A stretch of DNA of 64,000 bases from Deinococcus aerophilus (GCF_014647075.1 NZ_BMOM01000001.1:244183-308182); one strand, 5' to 3'; counted from the first letter of the stretch, positions 36,077 through 47,586 are shown. Notes: a model not told the origin generated them from the letters alone. Numbers and translations are program-made.

Positions 36077-37213
36077 ATGCAGAGCTTGAGGTCCGGTCGT
36101 GCGGCGGTGACGCTGGCCCTGTGCCTGGGGCTGGCCCTGCCCGTCTGGGTGCTGGCACAGGATGCGCCGCCTGCGGCACCGACACCTCCGGCGCAGACCG
36201 ACCCGGCTTCACCCGAGCCCACCACGCCCGAAGACCCCACCCCTTCTGAGGACCCCACCGCCCCCGAGGCGACGCCGGATCAGCCCGATCCCACCGCGCC
36301 GGAGGACACGCCTGCCCCAGGGGCCAGCGCAGAGACCGCCAGCCTGGAACTGGTCCGCAGAAGCGACAAGGACGGCAAGGAACGGCGCATCCGCATCGTG
36401 CGGACGGGGACCAGCGACGAGACCGGCATCTTTACGGTTTGTGGGCCACAGGAAGACGATCCGGAGGACGCGCCCAACTTGGCTGTGTTCAGCGAGACGG
36501 GGGCCGGCGGTGTGCAGATCACCATCGACAAGAACGTGATCCGGGTACCGCTGGCGCTGGTCACGCAGCGCCCGCCCGGGGACGGTGAGGACGGCAGCGA
36601 CGGCCGGGTGGAGGCGAGCGCGGGCAGCGCCCGTTTTCTGGACACGGTGCCCCCGGACGCCACCGAACGTCTGACCCGCTGTGGTGTGGAGACCACGCCC
36701 CAGCCCGCGCCCGATACCGTGTTCGTCACCCAGGGAAAAACCGAGCTCAGGGGCCAGAAACTGGTCTACGACGAGACCGACGGCATCGCCCGCATTGACG
36801 GTCCGATCACCTTCCAGCGCGCCAACGAGAAGGATCCGCTGACCGGTAGCAGCGAACGCATCGAAGTGAACGTGGATGAGGAGAAAACCACCCTGGTCGG
36901 CAGCGTGGTCCTGAACTCGGAGGGGGGGCGGGTCAGCCGGGCTGCGCGGGTGGAGTACGACGACGCGGCCAACGTGGCCCGGCTGTTCGGCACCCCCGAG
37001 CAGCCCGCCGAGAGCGTCAAGGGCGGCGACACCCTGCGCGCGGGCATGATCCTGTATGACCTTGACCGGAATGAGGTCTATGCCGTCAAACCCGAGGGCG
37101 GCACCATCACCGGCGAGTTTCGGGAGGAGGGCGACAGTCCTGCCGAGTCACCCTCTGCGCCGGCTCCTGCTCCGGGCCGCCCGGCTACTCCACCCGTGCC
37201 AGGGTCTCCCTGA
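36077..37213 (+). CDS. Second OstA/LptA-like secreted protein with Pro-rich linker
   Basis: 378 residues. A signal peptide ending PVWVLAQ is followed by a Pro/Asp/Glu/Thr-rich linker (about residues 30-80, [18 protein letters not shown]), a domain with two cysteines ([17 protein letters not shown]), and a C-terminal OstA-like beta domain: [64 protein letters not shown]. The linker may span peptidoglycan. Its last 29 bp overlap the 3' end of ldh on the other strand. Confidence 0.7.
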   Translation: MQSLRSGRAAVTLALCLGLALPVWVLAQDAPPAAPTPPAQTDPASPEPTTPEDPTPSEDPTAPEATPDQPDPTAPEDTPAPGASAETASLELVRRSDKDGKERRIRIVRTGTSDETGIFTVCGPQEDDPEDAPNLAVFSETGAGGVQITIDKNVIRVPLALVTQRPPGDGEDGSDGRVEASAGSARFLDTVPPDATERLTRCGVETTPQPAPDTVFVTQGKTELRGQKLVYDETDGIARIDGPITFQRANEKDPLTGSSERIEVNVDEEKTTLVGSVVLNSEGGRVSRAARVEYDDAANVARLFGTPEQPAESVKGGDTLRAGMILYDLDRNEVYAVKPEGGTITGEFREEGDSPAESPSAPAPAPGRPATPPVPGSP

Positions 37214-38096
37214 GGACGGCCGCGCTGCGCTCCAGCGCGGCTTTTTCGTCATCGGTCAGTTGGGGCAGGATACTGGCCTCTATGCCGCCGCTCGCCACGA
37301 TGCGCGGCACGCTCAGGCTGACGCCGTACTCGGGGGTGGGCGCACTCACGGTCAGTACGGCGCGGCGGTCGCCCAGCACGCGCTCGGTGATGCGGGCCAG
37401 CGCCGCGCCGATGCCGTAGTAGGTGGCCCGTTTGCCCCCGATGATGCTCGCCGCCGCGTCGCGCGTGCCCGCCTCGATCTCGGCGCGGATCTCCGGAGTC
37501 CAGGGCAGACCGCGCGCCCGCATGAACTCGGCCACGGGCAATCCGGCCACGGTGGCGGTGCTCCACGCGATCACCTCGCTGTCGCCGTGTTCGCCGAGCA
37601 CGTAGGCGTGGACGTTGGTGGCGTCCACCCGGGCACGCTGCGCGATCAGGTAGCGCAGGCGGGCGCTGTCGAGCACCGTACCCGAGCCCATCACGGCGTG
37701 GTCCGGGGCCAGCCGGACGGTCAGGTCGGTCAGGGCGTCCACCGGATTGGTGGCGATGAGCAGTACCGCTCCGGGGGCATGCTGCGCCACCTGCGGAATC
37801 ACCATGCGGAAGATGGCGGCGTTGCGGTCCAGCAATTCCAGTCGGCCCTCGCCGGGTTTCTGGTTGGCTCCGGCGGCGATCATGACGACCCGGCTGCCCG
37901 AAAGGTCTGGATAATCCCCGCTGCTGACCCGTGCTCCGTGGCTGATGGGCGAGGCGTGGGCAATGTCCAGGGCCTCGGCGCGTGCCCGCTCGGTGTCCTG
38001 ATCGACCAGCACCACCTCGCTGCACGAGTCGCGCAGGGTCAGGGCGTAGGCGGCGGTGGCTCCCACCAGCCCGGCTCCCACAATGCCCACCTTCAT
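37185..38096 (-). CDS. ldh: L-lactate dehydrogenase
   Basis: 303 residues. Landmarks are the NAD motif [18 protein letters not shown], the substrate loop [17 protein letters not shown] (Gln and Arg that favour pyruvate over oxaloacetate), [22 protein letters not shown] and the catalytic His in GEHGDSE. It interconverts pyruvate and lactate with NADH. GGAGG lies 7 nt before the ATG. It is 28 nt downstream of a universal stress protein gene on the same strand. Confidence 0.95.
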   Translation of the reverse strand: MKVGIVGAGLVGATAAYALTLRDSCSEVVLVDQDTERARAEALDIAHASPISHGARVSSGDYPDLSGSRVVMIAAGANQKPGEGRLELLDRNAAIFRMVIPQVAQHAPGAVLLIATNPVDALTDLTVRLAPDHAVMGSGTVLDSARLRYLIAQRARVDATNVHAYVLGEHGDSEVIAWSTATVAGLPVAEFMRARGLPWTPEIRAEIEAGTRDAAASIIGGKRATYYGIGAALARITERVLGDRRAVLTVSAPTPEYGVSLSVPRIVASGGIEASILPQLTDDEKAALERSAAVLRETLARVE

Positions 38097-38124
38097 GCGC
38101 GGGCCTCCACAGCGTGCACCGCGC

Positions 38125-38580
38125 TCAGGCGTGCCGCTCGGGCACGCGCACCGTCAGCACGGGCAGGTGGCTGCGGCCCACGATCTTCTCGGCGCTGCTG
38201 CCGATAAAGAAGTGTTCCAGCGCGCCCTGGGCGTGGGTGCCCACCACGATCAGGTCTGCGCCCCAGCGCTCGGCAGCCTCCACGATGCCGGTCACCGGGT
38301 CGCCCACCAGCTGCTCGGTTTCCTCGCCGTCCTGCATCAGGGCGGCCAGTCGCCGGGCGTCGGCGTCCTCCAGCGAGCTGAGCAGGCCCGCGTCGAAGAC
38401 AGCCGGGGTCACGCCGCCCATCAGGTCCGGTGAGGCGGTCACGCGGGCGTCGGTGACGTGCAGCAGCCGGATCTGTGCGCCCGGAAACGACACGCGGGCC
38501 ACGTCCAGCGCATGCTGACTGGAGGGCGAGAAATCCACGCCCACGGCGATTTTCTGAAACGCACCATTGTTACCGGTCAT
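38125..38580 (-). CDS. Universal stress protein (UspA family)
   Basis: 151 residues of the Usp alpha/beta fold: [20 protein letters not shown] at the N-terminus, [21 protein letters not shown] and the ATP-binding G-x2-G-x9-G-S/T region ending [20 protein letters not shown]. It is probably an ATP-binding stress protein co-transcribed with ldh, hinting at expression under oxygen or energy limitation (inference). Start 38580 follows TACGGT by 7 nt. Confidence 0.88.
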   Translation of the reverse strand: MTGNNGAFQKIAVGVDFSPSSQHALDVARVSFPGAQIRLLHVTDARVTASPDLMGGVTPAVFDAGLLSSLEDADARRLAALMQDGEETEQLVGDPVTGIVEAAERWGADLIVVGTHAQGALEHFFIGSSAEKIVGRSHLPVLTVRVPERHA

Positions 38581-38587
38581 GTCCTGC

Positions 38588-38593
38588 ACCGTA
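38588..38593 (-). promoter_or_regulatory. Leaderless-type -10 (TACGGT) for usp-ldh
   Basis: TACGGT on the minus strand, 7 nt from ATG 38580. Confidence 0.6.
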
Positions 38594-38670
38594 CACCGCC
38601 CCCGCCCCCCACCGCCACTGGCTTAAGGTGAATAAAGCGGGTGGGCTCCGTTGCGGGGAAGGGCGGGAGG

Positions 38671-38676
38671 TACACT
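38671..38676 (+). promoter_or_regulatory. Leaderless-type -10 (TACACT) for the beta-CASP nuclease
   Basis: TACACT, 5 nt from ATG 38682. Confidence 0.55.
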
Positions 38677-38681
38677 TCTTC

Positions 38682-40142
38682 ATGCGACTCCAGAGCTTTG
38701 GCGCGGCCTGCACGGTCACCGGCAGCATGCATCTGCTGACGCTGGACGGCTGGCGGGTGCTGGTGGACTGCGGTCTGTTTCAGGGCAGCGAGGATCTCGA
38801 GGCCCGCAACCATGAAGCGTTTTCCTTTGACCCTGCCGATCTGGACGCGGTGGTGCTCACGCACGCGCACCTAGACCATGTGGGCCGCCTGCCGCTGCTG
38901 GTGCAACGGGGCTACCGGGGGCCGGTGTACTGCACCCCGCCCACCGCCGCGCTGGCGGAGACAGTGCTGCTGGACTCGGCGCGGCTGCAGGTGGACGGCT
39001 ACCGGCATGCCCTGCGCCACGCCCGCCGAGAGGGACGCGAGGACGAGGTGGCCCCGCCGCTGTACGAGGAGCATGACGTTCACAACGCGCTGGCGCTGCT
39101 GCGCCCGGTGCTGCGCTTTGGGGAGCCGGCGGCGGTAGCGGGCCTGCGGGTGACGCCACAACGGGCCGGACACATCCTGGGCAGCGTGTCTCTGGTGTTC
39201 GAGAGCTCCGGTGGCCGCCTGATCCTGAGCGGCGACCTCGGCAACCGCGAGAGCGGCCTGCAGCCGGATTTCACGCCGCCGCCAGAGGCCGACGCCGTGG
39301 TTCTGGAAACCACCTATGCCAACCGCAGCCACCGCGCGTGGCCCGGCACCCTGGCCGAGTTCAGCGAGGTGTTGCGCGCCAGCGTGCGGGCGGGGGGCAA
39401 GATCCTGATTCCCTCCTTTGCCATCGAACGCGCCCAGACCATCCTGCATACCCTGAAAGGACTGATGGACTCGGGCGAGGTGCCGCGCATCCCGGTGTTT
39501 CTGGACTCGCCGATGGCCGCCCGCGCCACCCACGCATACTTTGAATACGGAGATGAACTGATCCCGGCCGTGCGCGACGCCCTGCACGCCGGAGAGGACC
39601 CCTTCCGGCCCAGCACCCTGCACGTCGTCCTGACCGGTGACGAGTCGCGGCGGCTCAACCGCTACGACGGCCCGGCCATCATCCTGGCGGGCAACGGAAT
39701 GCTCACGGGTGGGCGCATCCAGCACCACCTGCGGCATCACCTGTGGAAGACGGGCACCAGCGTGATCATCGTGTCGTACCAGTCACCGGGCAGCCTGGGC
39801 GGACAGCTGGTGGCCGGGGCCGAGCGCGTGCAGCTGATGGGCGAGGACCTCGCCGTGCGGGCCCAGGTCCACACCATCGGCGGGTTCTCGGCCCACGCCG
39901 ATCAGGACGACCTGCTCGCCTTCCTGAGCACGGCCGGCACGCCGCATGTGTGGCTGGTGCACGGCGAGGTCGAGGTGATGAACGCCTTCGTGCCGGTGCT
40001 GGGAGCCCACGGCCTGAAGGGCGATCTCGTGCCCGACCGTCAGCCGGTCGAGCTGTTGGGCGGAGGCTTTAGGGGAGCGCACCCTCTGGGACTGGTGCGC
40101 GCCGGACCCGATCCAAAGCGGCCAGCCGGGACAGAAGAATAG
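38682..40142 (+). CDS. Beta-CASP metallo-beta-lactamase ribonuclease
   Basis: 486 residues. The metal site is H-x-H-x-D-H (THAHLDHVG, residues 61-66), with later ligands in QRAGHILGS and LSGDLGNRE. The beta-CASP motifs follow: Asp/Glu in [11 protein letters not shown], the [11 protein letters not shown] segment and the His motifs in [11 protein letters not shown] and VHGEVEVM. It resembles the Thermus CPSF73-like RNA endonuclease rather than RNase J in length and order. The role is probably RNA processing or decay in the cytoplasm. Confidence 0.88.
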   Translation: MRLQSFGAACTVTGSMHLLTLDGWRVLVDCGLFQGSEDLEARNHEAFSFDPADLDAVVLTHAHLDHVGRLPLLVQRGYRGPVYCTPPTAALAETVLLDSARLQVDGYRHALRHARREGREDEVAPPLYEEHDVHNALALLRPVLRFGEPAAVAGLRVTPQRAGHILGSVSLVFESSGGRLILSGDLGNRESGLQPDFTPPPEADAVVLETTYANRSHRAWPGTLAEFSEVLRASVRAGGKILIPSFAIERAQTILHTLKGLMDSGEVPRIPVFLDSPMAARATHAYFEYGDELIPAVRDALHAGEDPFRPSTLHVVLTGDESRRLNRYDGPAIILAGNGMLTGGRIQHHLRHHLWKTGTSVIIVSYQSPGSLGGQLVAGAERVQLMGEDLAVRAQVHTIGGFSAHADQDDLLAFLSTAGTPHVWLVHGEVEVMNAFVPVLGAHGLKGDLVPDRQPVELLGGGFRGAHPLGLVRAGPDPKRPAGTEE

Positions 40143-40186
40143 GCCAGGCCGGGGCATTCGTTCTGGGACTGGGGGGGGCTGCCGGT

Positions 40187-40192
40187 TACGCT
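40187..40192 (+). promoter_or_regulatory. Leaderless-type -10 (TACGCT)
   Basis: TACGCT, 7 nt from ATG 40200. Confidence 0.65.
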
Positions 40193-40199
40193 GGGACCG

Positions 40200-40691
40200 A
40201 TGAAGCGTGCCCTCCTCGTATCCCTCCTGTTCCTGACGGCCTGCGGCTCCAAAGAGCTGGAGGGCCTGCAGACCTTCACCTACTCTGGCGGCGACCACCG
40301 CAACGGTTCGCTCGTGTACGCGGAAAACCCGCCCGCTGGCGGCCCGCACAACGCGCTGTGGCAGAACTGCGGCGTCTACGACCAGCCGCTGTACCCCGAA
40401 TACGCGGTGCACAGCCTGGAGCACGGCGCGGTGTGGATCACCTACCGTCCGGATCTGGACCCGGCACAGGTCGCGCAGCTCAAGACCCTGGTCGACGGGC
40501 GACCCTACACCCTGCTCAGTCCCTACGACGGCCTGGACACGCCGGTGGCCGCCAGCGCGTGGGGTGCACAGCTCAAGGTGGATCAGGCCAGCGACCCCCG
40601 CCTGAAGTCCTTCCTGGACACCTACGAGCAGGGGGCAACGGCTCCGGAGAGGGGCGCGGCCTGCAGCGGGGGGTATGGCGGCACCCGCTGA
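40200..40691 (+). CDS. DUF3105 lipoprotein
   Basis: 163 residues with a lipobox ([15 protein letters not shown]). The mature protein has the DUF3105 signatures [20 protein letters not shown] and [18 protein letters not shown], with two His residues (HSLEH) that might bind metal, and ends in Gly-rich [12 protein letters not shown]. Function of the family is unknown. It converges with obg. Confidence 0.8.
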   Translation: MKRALLVSLLFLTACGSKELEGLQTFTYSGGDHRNGSLVYAENPPAGGPHNALWQNCGVYDQPLYPEYAVHSLEHGAVWITYRPDLDPAQVAQLKTLVDGRPYTLLSPYDGLDTPVAASAWGAQLKVDQASDPRLKSFLDTYEQGATAPERGAACSGGYGGTR

Positions 40692-40713
40692 GGTCAGCGG
40701 ATGCCCTGAAAGG

Positions 40714-42054
40714 TCAGTTCCGCTCAGCCTCGTCGTCGAAGTACTCGAAGCGGAAGGTGCCGATTTCCACCGTGTCGCCCTCGCGGGCTCCGGCGCGTTT
40801 CAGGGCGTTGTACAGGCCCTGGCGTTTGAAGACGTTGCCCAGGTACTCGGCGGCGTCTTCCATGTAGCGTGAAAAGCGGGTGATGCGCTCCTCGAAGCCT
40901 CCGCCCTGCACCACCCAGACGCGTTCGTTCTCGCCGGTGGTGACGATGCCCACGCCCCGGGCCGGCGGATCTTCCCGGAAGGTGACGCTCAGGCCTTCCT
41001 CGCGCACCTCGTCGGGCTCGATTTCCAGCGAGTGCTGCTGTGCCCACAGTTCGCGGTCGGGCAGCATCTGGAACACCGTCTCGCGCAGACCATCGAGCCC
41101 GTTTCCTTCCTTGGCGCTGACGCGCAGCACCGGCAGGCCAAACTCGGCCAGCTCGTCTTCCACCATCATGGCGAGGTCGGTTTCGACGAGTTCGACCTTG
41201 TTCAATGCGATCAGGGCCACGCTGTCGAGCAGGGTCGGGTCGTAGGAGCGCAGCTCGGCCTGCAGCGAGCGCAGTTCCTCGACCGGGTCACGGGTCACGT
41301 CCAGCACGTACACGAGCACGCGCGTGCGGCTGATGTGGCGCAGGAATTCCAGGCCCAGGCCCTTGCCCTCGCTGGCTCCCTCGATGATGCCGGGGATGTC
41401 GGCGAGCGTGAAGCGCTCGTCCAGCGATTGGCCATCCTCGGTCCGGCGGTCCACCACACCCAGGATGGGGGAGAGGGTGGTAAACGGATAGTCCGCAATG
41501 GCCGGGTTGGCGCGAGACAGGGCCGCGAGCAGGCTGCTCTTGCCCGCGTTGGGGTAGCCCACCAGTCCCACGTCTGCGATCAGGCGCAGTTCCAGGCGGA
41601 CCCGGCGCTTCTGGCCCGGCGTGCCCAGCTCGGCAAAGCGGGGGGCCTGCCGGGTGCTGCTGGCAAAGGTGCTGTTGCCGCGTCCGCCGTAGCCGCCGCG
41701 CGCAATGACCTTTTCCTGTCCCACCCGCACCAGATCGGCAATGACCTTGCCGCTGTCCTCGTCAAAGGCGGTGGTCCCCACCGGCACGTCGATGTAGATG
41801 TCCTCGCCGTCGGAGCCCTGACGCAGCCGGCCCTCGCCGTATGCGCCGTTGGGAGCCTTAAATTTGCGGCGGCCCACCAGGCGCTCCAGCGACTCCACGC
41901 CCTCAATGGCGCGCAGGATGATGCTGCCCCCGCGTCCGCCGTGCCCGCCGTCCGGGCCGCCCTTTTCCATGTACTTGGCACGGTGAAAACTCATGCTGCC
42001 GTCGCCGCCGTTTCCGGCCGCGACCTCAATGTTCAGTACGTCACGAAAAGCCAT
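40714..42054 (-). CDS. obg: GTPase Obg (ObgE/CgtA)
   Basis: 446 residues in three domains: the Gly-rich Obg fold ([34 protein letters not shown]), the GTPase with P-loop [12 protein letters not shown], switch [18 protein letters not shown] and NKVE, and a C-terminal OCT domain ([20 protein letters not shown]). It is a ribosome-assembly and stress GTPase. It lies downstream of rplU-rpmA, the conserved order. GGAGG precedes the ATG. Confidence 0.97.
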   Translation of the reverse strand: MAFRDVLNIEVAAGNGGDGSMSFHRAKYMEKGGPDGGHGGRGGSIILRAIEGVESLERLVGRRKFKAPNGAYGEGRLRQGSDGEDIYIDVPVGTTAFDEDSGKVIADLVRVGQEKVIARGGYGGRGNSTFASSTRQAPRFAELGTPGQKRRVRLELRLIADVGLVGYPNAGKSSLLAALSRANPAIADYPFTTLSPILGVVDRRTEDGQSLDERFTLADIPGIIEGASEGKGLGLEFLRHISRTRVLVYVLDVTRDPVEELRSLQAELRSYDPTLLDSVALIALNKVELVETDLAMMVEDELAEFGLPVLRVSAKEGNGLDGLRETVFQMLPDRELWAQQHSLEIEPDEVREEGLSVTFREDPPARGVGIVTTGENERVWVVQGGGFEERITRFSRYMEDAAEYLGNVFKRQGLYNALKRAGAREGDTVEIGTFRFEYFDDEAERN

Positions 42055-42227
42055 GTTTTCCCTCCTGGGTCAGAAGAAGATTCGGAGGGAAATGGCGGCA
42101 TGTCGCCGGGCACCCTCCCGTCCCACTGTCTGCTGAGCCTGTGATCCTGCTGCGCGCAATCCGGATGGACTGCCAAGAAAAACGCCCTGCCCATCGCGCG
42201 GGCAGGGCGGTGAAGACTCGCCGTCGT

Positions 42228-42512
<285 letters not shown>

Positions 42513-42529
42513 GTTGGATTCAGCCTCCC

Positions 42530-42832
<303 letters not shown>

Positions 42833-42948
42833 CGTCTACTTCCTCCTGCCAGCCGCCGTCTCTGGAACGCTGCCGGACGTGGCCTGTGGCACCTGCTCGC
42901 GCCTCCACCGCCCACCAGAAGCTGGGGGACAGGGATCACCAAGCTGGG

Positions 42949-42954
42949 ATTTTA
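42949..42954 (-). promoter_or_regulatory. -10 element (TAAAAT) for rplU-rpmA-obg
   Basis: TAAAAT on the minus strand. A weak -35 (TTCCTG) lies 17 bp further upstream. Confidence 0.45.
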
Positions 42955-43420
42955 ACACAAGCGGGCCTGTTCAGGAATGGGGCATGGGAACGTTCCCGCT
43001 GCCGAAGGAGCAAAGACCACTTTGCGGCAAACGGGGCGACACAGGACACGCGCCCCGGTAAGGGGCAAAAGATGTGTGGTGTGCGTGTTCCCGTTTTCCT
43101 GAAGGTGTCCTCGCGGTACACCTGAACTTGCGCCGGGCAAGTCGTGTGTTCTCTGGCCTCCGGCGCGGCCTGTCACCGGATGGGGTGGCGGGGGCCGCTG
43201 CGAGGTCACAGCATAGCAGCACGGAATGGCCGTGCAGGCGCGCCACCGGGCCGCTGCGGAGTGGAGCGAACTCCGTCAGACCGCGTGATCCTGGGGTGAT
43301 GAGCCATCTCTGGTCCCTGTGGCGTGATGGCCTGGCCCTGCTGTTCGCGGTAGGCGGGGGCTAAAGAGGTCATGCCTGGCCTTGGCCACAAAGTTGCCCG
43401 CCGATCGGTGCAGCATCCCC

Positions 43421-43426
43421 TACCCT
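43421..43426 (+). promoter_or_regulatory. Leaderless-type -10 (TACCCT)
   Basis: TACCCT, 8 nt from ATG 43435. Confidence 0.55.
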
Positions 43427-43434
43427 GACCGGGT

Positions 43435-44187
43435 ATGAAAAACCTGATCGCGTTGTCTCTGGCCGGTACGTTGGCACTCGCTTCTTGCGGAGGCCCCTCG
43501 GTCACTGGACCTTCCGAACCCGGACCGTCACCCATCTCCAGTGCGCTGGGCGGCACGGTGTTCGAGGGCCAGATCAGGGCCGACAGCAACGGTCAGGCTG
43601 TGCTGAGCACGGGTGCCTGGACGGGTGGGGCCGGGTCGGCCGTGCTATCCAGGGTCGACAGCAGCGCAGACGGGTCGGCGCCTGCCGTACTGATTTCCAC
43701 CAGCCTCGGGGCGGAGGGCCGCTTCGCCTTTGCCACCCTGCCCGCTCCCGCCGCTTCCGCACTGGGAGACTTCAACGATTCGCCCAGCGCCAGCTGCACC
43801 GGCACGATCAGCGTGAGCGACCCTGCCGCGCGTGGAACCAGCGCGTTCGTCTCTGTTTCTGCACAGAAGGCGGGGTCCATCGGGTTGCTTGCCCTGAACA
43901 GCGCCACCCAGACCATCAGCGAGGGCATCTTGATCTACGCTGACCGGGCTGTGCGGATGACCGGGAGGCAGACCTGTGCCACAGCGGGGGGCAGTTCCAC
44001 GACAGACGTCAATCTGCAATTGTCGCCAGGCTGGAACATGACCTCCCTGTCTTTGCAGGATGCCTCTACCCTGACCATCCGCAACGGTGCTCCAGTAGAG
44101 GCGCAGTGGATTTTTCTGAACGAGGGTAAGGGTGGCCTTACAGGCCAGCATCTCCAGTCGGTTTCCACCTTCTCCCTGTTTCGCTGA
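43435..44187 (+). CDS. Putative lipoprotein
   Basis: 250 residues with lipobox (MKNLIALSLAGTLALASC). The mature protein is rich in Ser, Gly, Ala and Thr and probably all-beta (GTVFEGQIRADSNGQAVLST, TGTISVSDPAARGTSAFVSV). Two Cys residues (SASCTG, GRQTCA) could form a disulfide. No family is recognised. Surface or periplasmic location is inferred. Confidence 0.65.
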   Translation: MKNLIALSLAGTLALASCGGPSVTGPSEPGPSPISSALGGTVFEGQIRADSNGQAVLSTGAWTGGAGSAVLSRVDSSADGSAPAVLISTSLGAEGRFAFATLPAPAASALGDFNDSPSASCTGTISVSDPAARGTSAFVSVSAQKAGSIGLLALNSATQTISEGILIYADRAVRMTGRQTCATAGGSSTTDVNLQLSPGWNMTSLSLQDASTLTIRNGAPVEAQWIFLNEGKGGLTGQHLQSVSTFSLFR

Positions 44188-44270
44188 GTCCCTCTGCATC
44201 ACTGCGCCGGCGCCTGCTCCGTGCCGGCGGGCCGCTTGCCGCCCCCTAACCCTGCCTTAACCCCCTCCCG

Positions 44271-44276
44271 TAAACT
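44271..44276 (+). promoter_or_regulatory. Leaderless-type -10 (TAAACT) for the two-component system
   Basis: TAAACT, 8 nt from ATG 44285. Confidence 0.55.
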
Positions 44277-44284
44277 GGTCCGGT

Positions 44285-44947
44285 ATGCGACTGCTGTTCG
44301 TGGAAGACGACCCGCGCATCGCCGAGCCGACGGTGGAGGCGATGCGCGAGGCCGGATATGCGGTCACCTGGGCGCAGACGGGTCCCGAGGGGCTGGAGGC
44401 GGCGCTGCTGGGCGACTTTCCGCTGATCGTGCTGGACGTGATGCTGCCCGGTCTGGACGGCTTTGAGCTGGCACGAGAGCTGCGCGCCGGCGGCATTGAG
44501 GCCGCCATCCTGTTCCTGACGGCCCGGGGGGAACTCGACGACCGGGTGCAGGGCCTGGACCTGGGCGGCGACGCCTACCTGGTCAAGCCGTTCGCCGTGC
44601 CCGAACTGCTCGCCACGCTGCGGGCGCTCTCCCGGCGTGAGCGGGGGCAGGCGGCCCCGCAGGTCACCTTTGCCGGCGGGCGCGGCGCGCTGGACACGGT
44701 GTCCCGCACGGTGGCCTGGGACGGCCGCGAGGTGGCCGTAACGGGCCGCGAATACGCCTTGCTGGAGGTGCTGTCGCTGGCCCCCGAACGCTGGTTTGCC
44801 CGTGAGGAACTGCTCGACCGCGTGTGGGGCCCCGAATTTGGCGGCGAGGCCCGCATCGTGGACGTGTATGTGCGTTACGTGCGCCGCAAACTGGCCCCCG
44901 AGGCGATCACCAGCGAGCGTGGGCGGGGCTACCGGGTGGAGAAGTGA
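44285..44947 (+). CDS. OmpR/PhoB-family response regulator
   Basis: 220 residues. The receiver domain has the acidic pair in FVEDDPR (8-9), phospho-acceptor Asp51 ([12 protein letters not shown]), Thr79 and Lys101 (YLVKPF). The winged-helix domain (about 125-220) contains [20 protein letters not shown] and [14 protein letters not shown]. It pairs with the histidine kinase 79 nt downstream. The signal is unknown. Leaderless-type promoter. Confidence 0.92.
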   Translation: MRLLFVEDDPRIAEPTVEAMREAGYAVTWAQTGPEGLEAALLGDFPLIVLDVMLPGLDGFELARELRAGGIEAAILFLTARGELDDRVQGLDLGGDAYLVKPFAVPELLATLRALSRRERGQAAPQVTFAGGRGALDTVSRTVAWDGREVAVTGREYALLEVLSLAPERWFAREELLDRVWGPEFGGEARIVDVYVRYVRRKLAPEAITSERGRGYRVEK

Positions 44948-45026
44948 TCCGGCGGGTCCGGGGCGTGAGGGGAAGCAGGGCGGTCTCCCCGGATCGCCCG
45001 CGTCCCTGCACGCGCCGCTTTTGCCC

Positions 45027-46433
45027 ATGCACCTGACGCTGCGCGCCCGGCTGGCCCTGTGGGCGGCGCTGGCGACCGGACTGGCGGTGGCGCTGGTGGC
45101 GGCGGGTCTGTACGTGGCGGTCAACGGCTTTCTGCGTCAGGCCCAGGTGGACCGCCTGCTGACGACGAGCAGTGTGATCGCCGCGCAGATGGAGGGTGCG
45201 TTGCAGCGGGCCAGCGACCGTAACTGGCCGTTTGGCCTCAGCGGGGTGGCGATCACGCAAGAGACCCTGGAGGAACTCGCCGACACCCGCGGACAAAACC
45301 GCACGGTGGAGGTCCGGATTCAGGGCCTTCAGGGGGGGCGGGTGGCCGAACTGCACACCACCCGCTTTCCGCCGGGCGTACCGATGGACCTGAAGGTGGG
45401 GGTGCGGGTGCGCGGCGATCAGTTGCTGACCGTGCAGGACCTGCGCGGCGGCGGCCTGCGCCTGACCGTGGTCTCGGACGCGCGGGCGCTGGCCGAGGCC
45501 AGGACCGCCTTCACGCGGGCGCTGACGTGGCTGCTGCCGCTGGCCCTGCTGCTCACACTTGCCGTGGGATGGACCGTGGCGGGGCGGCTGCTGCGGCCCG
45601 TGCGGGCGCTGGAGAATGCCGCCCGCGAGGTGGGCGAGGGCGGGCAGCTGCGCCGTCCGCTGCCGGGAGCGGGCACCTCGGATGAGCTGTCGCGCTTGGC
45701 CCTGACCCTGCAGGGCAGCTTTGCCCGGCTGGCCGACGCCCGCGACCGCGAGCAGGCCTTCTTGCGCGCCGCCGCCCACGACCTGCGCAGCCCGCTGGCT
45801 GCCCTGACCGCCCGTGTGGAGGGCAGCCTGGCCCGCGAGCGCGGCGCCGCGCGCTACCGGGCCGACCTGCAGGAGATCGGCACCGACCTCACCCGGCTGT
45901 CGGCGCTGACCAACCACCTGCTGCTGCTGGCGCGCGACGCCTCCCAGATTGCCCGCGCGCCCGTGCCGCTGCGCGAGCTGGCTGCCGACGCCGTGGACCG
46001 CGCCCGCGAACTGGCTCCCGAGGCCGACGTGGACCTGAGCGCGCCGCAGCCGGTCAGGGTACTGGGCGACCGCGTGCTGCTGGGTCAGGCAGTGTGGAAC
46101 CTGACCATGAACGCCGTACGGCACGCTCCCGGCGCGACCGTGACCGTGACGTTGGAACAGGCCGGCCACGAGGTCACGGTCACGGTCCACGACGACGGCC
46201 CCGGTGTGGACGCGGGCACGCTGGCGCGGCTGGGCGAGGCGTTCTACCGGCCCGACGCCAGCCGCAGCGGCGACGGCCACGGACTGGGGCTGGCGCTGGC
46301 CCGCCGCGCTGCCGAGGTCCACGGCGGCACGCTGGACCTGCACAGCGCGCCGGGGCAGGGGTTTACGGCCACCCTGCGGCTGCCGGCGGAAGGAGCCGCG
46401 CGGTCTGCGCCGGGGCCGTCTGCTACGCTCTGA
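45027..46433 (+). CDS. Sensor histidine kinase
   Basis: 468 residues. Two membrane helices (about 8-32 and 166-186) flank an extracytoplasmic sensor of about 130 residues. HAMP follows ([19 protein letters not shown]), then the dimerisation helix with phospho-acceptor His251 ([19 protein letters not shown]) and an ATPase domain with the N box [19 protein letters not shown] and [13 protein letters not shown]. It phosphorylates the preceding response regulator. The start ATG 45027 has no clear ribosome binding site. Confidence 0.9.
   Translation: MHLTLRARLALWAALATGLAVALVAAGLYVAVNGFLRQAQVDRLLTTSSVIAAQMEGALQRASDRNWPFGLSGVAITQETLEELADTRGQNRTVEVRIQGLQGGRVAELHTTRFPPGVPMDLKVGVRVRGDQLLTVQDLRGGGLRLTVVSDARALAEARTAFTRALTWLLPLALLLTLAVGWTVAGRLLRPVRALENAAREVGEGGQLRRPLPGAGTSDELSRLALTLQGSFARLADARDREQAFLRAAAHDLRSPLAALTARVEGSLARERGAARYRADLQEIGTDLTRLSALTNHLLLLARDASQIARAPVPLRELAADAVDRARELAPEADVDLSAPQPVRVLGDRVLLGQAVWNLTMNAVRHAPGATVTVTLEQAGHEVTVTVHDDGPGVDAGTLARLGEAFYRPDASRSGDGHGLGLALARRAAEVHGGTLDLHSAPGQGFTATLRLPAEGAARSAPGPSATL
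46424..46429 (+). promoter_or_regulatory. Leaderless-type -10 (TACGCT) inside the kinase 3' end
   Basis: TACGCT, 8 nt from ATG 46438, overlapping the last kinase codons. Confidence 0.5.
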
Positions 46434-46437
46434 GCCA

Positions 46438-47226
46438 ATGAGTGAAACTGAGGGAACGCAGTACTGCGCCGTGGTGCTGGGCGGGGGCGACCCCGGCGAC
46501 GCCTTCGCGGCGGCGCACGGCGTGGCGGTCAAGGCACTGATTCCGGTGGGGGGAGAGCCGATGGCGCTGCCGGTGCTGCGTGCCCTGCGCGGCAGCGGGC
46601 GGGTGGGCCGGGTCGCGTATGTCGGGCCCACCACCCCCGAAATCAACGCCCTGATCGATGAGCGGGTCACCGACCACGGCTCCCTGCTGGGCAACCTGGA
46701 AGCAGGAGTAGATGCCCTGTACGCGGGCGGCGTCCAGCCCGGCGAGCGGGTGCTGGTGGTCACGGCGGACATTCCCATGCTGCGGGCTGCCGAGGTACGT
46801 GACGTGCTGGACGCGGTTCCCCTGGAGGCGGCGCTGGTTTACCCGGTGGTACGCCGCGAAGTCTGCGAGGCCGCCTATCCCGGCGTGCGGCGCACCTATG
46901 CCCGGCTGCGGGGAGGCTCGTTTACCGGGGGCAACCTGTTTATCCTTGACCCGGCGCTGATTGAACAGTTCCTGCCCCGGCTCCGGGAGGTTCTCGCTGC
47001 CCGCAAAGCCCCTCTGAAGCTGGCCGGGTTGATCGGGCCGGGGGTGCTGCTGCGGCTGCTGCTGGGCCGCCTGACGGTCGAAGCCCTGGAGACGCGGGTG
47101 TCGGAGATTCTGGGCGTTCCGGCCCGGGCGCTGATCACGCCGCACGCCTCGGTGGGCACCGACGTGGATCAGGACGAGGATCTGGCGCTGGCCGCGGCGC
47201 ACCTGCGTGGGGACAGCGTTCCCTGA
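46438..47226 (+). CDS. MobA-like nucleotidyltransferase family protein
   Basis: 262 residues. The N-terminus [33 protein letters not shown] has the Gly-rich and conserved Lys pattern of GT-A nucleotidyltransferases. [15 protein letters not shown] supplies the metal-binding Asp, and [14 protein letters not shown] matches the sugar/cofactor-side loop. Relatives attach NMP to sugars, molybdopterin or methylerythritol phosphate; the substrate is unknown. It begins 4 nt after the kinase. Confidence 0.75.
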   Translation: MSETEGTQYCAVVLGGGDPGDAFAAAHGVAVKALIPVGGEPMALPVLRALRGSGRVGRVAYVGPTTPEINALIDERVTDHGSLLGNLEAGVDALYAGGVQPGERVLVVTADIPMLRAAEVRDVLDAVPLEAALVYPVVRREVCEAAYPGVRRTYARLRGGSFTGGNLFILDPALIEQFLPRLREVLAARKAPLKLAGLIGPGVLLRLLLGRLTVEALETRVSEILGVPARALITPHASVGTDVDQDEDLALAAAHLRGDSVP

Positions 47227-47241
47227 AAGGGCCCTTCAGGG
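47221..47241 (+). terminator. Hairpin overlapping the nucleotidyltransferase stop
   Basis: CCCTGAA/TTCAGGG arms around a 7-nt loop. The stop codon lies in the left arm. There is no T run. Confidence 0.4.
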
Positions 47242-47336
47242 TGTGGGGGTGCCCCCGGGCCCGGGGAGAAGATTCCCCGCCGCCCACCCTGAAAATCCTG
47301 TGTTCATTCGCCCTTGCGCCCTTCCGGCGGGCTGTG

Positions 47337-47342
47337 CATACT
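47337..47342 (+). promoter_or_regulatory. -10-like box (CATACT) for ferredoxin copy 2
   Basis: CATACT, 7 nt from ATG 47350, a variant of the leaderless pattern. Confidence 0.45.
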
Positions 47343-47349
47343 GTCCCCC

Positions 47350-47586
<237 letters not shown>

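Larger units (their letters stand above)
42833..43434. other. 602-bp intergenic region upstream of rplU
   Basis: No convincing gene on either strand. On the minus strand TAAAAT (42949-42954) is a likely -10 for rplU, and TATGCT (43210-43215) is a second -10-like box further upstream. A perfect 12-bp palindrome GGGAACGTTCCC lies at 42986-42997 and a hairpin CGGAGT/ACTCCG at 43257-43275. A long leader or a small RNA cannot be excluded. Confidence 0.5.

Noticed and set aside
43074..43364. 96-codon ORF upstream of the lipoprotein
   Set aside because: No promoter, ribosome binding site or family; residues are Arg/Gly/Ser-rich noise.
42833..43434. Possible RNase P, SRP or tmRNA gene
   Set aside because: The conserved core sequences of these RNAs were looked for by eye on both strands and not found.
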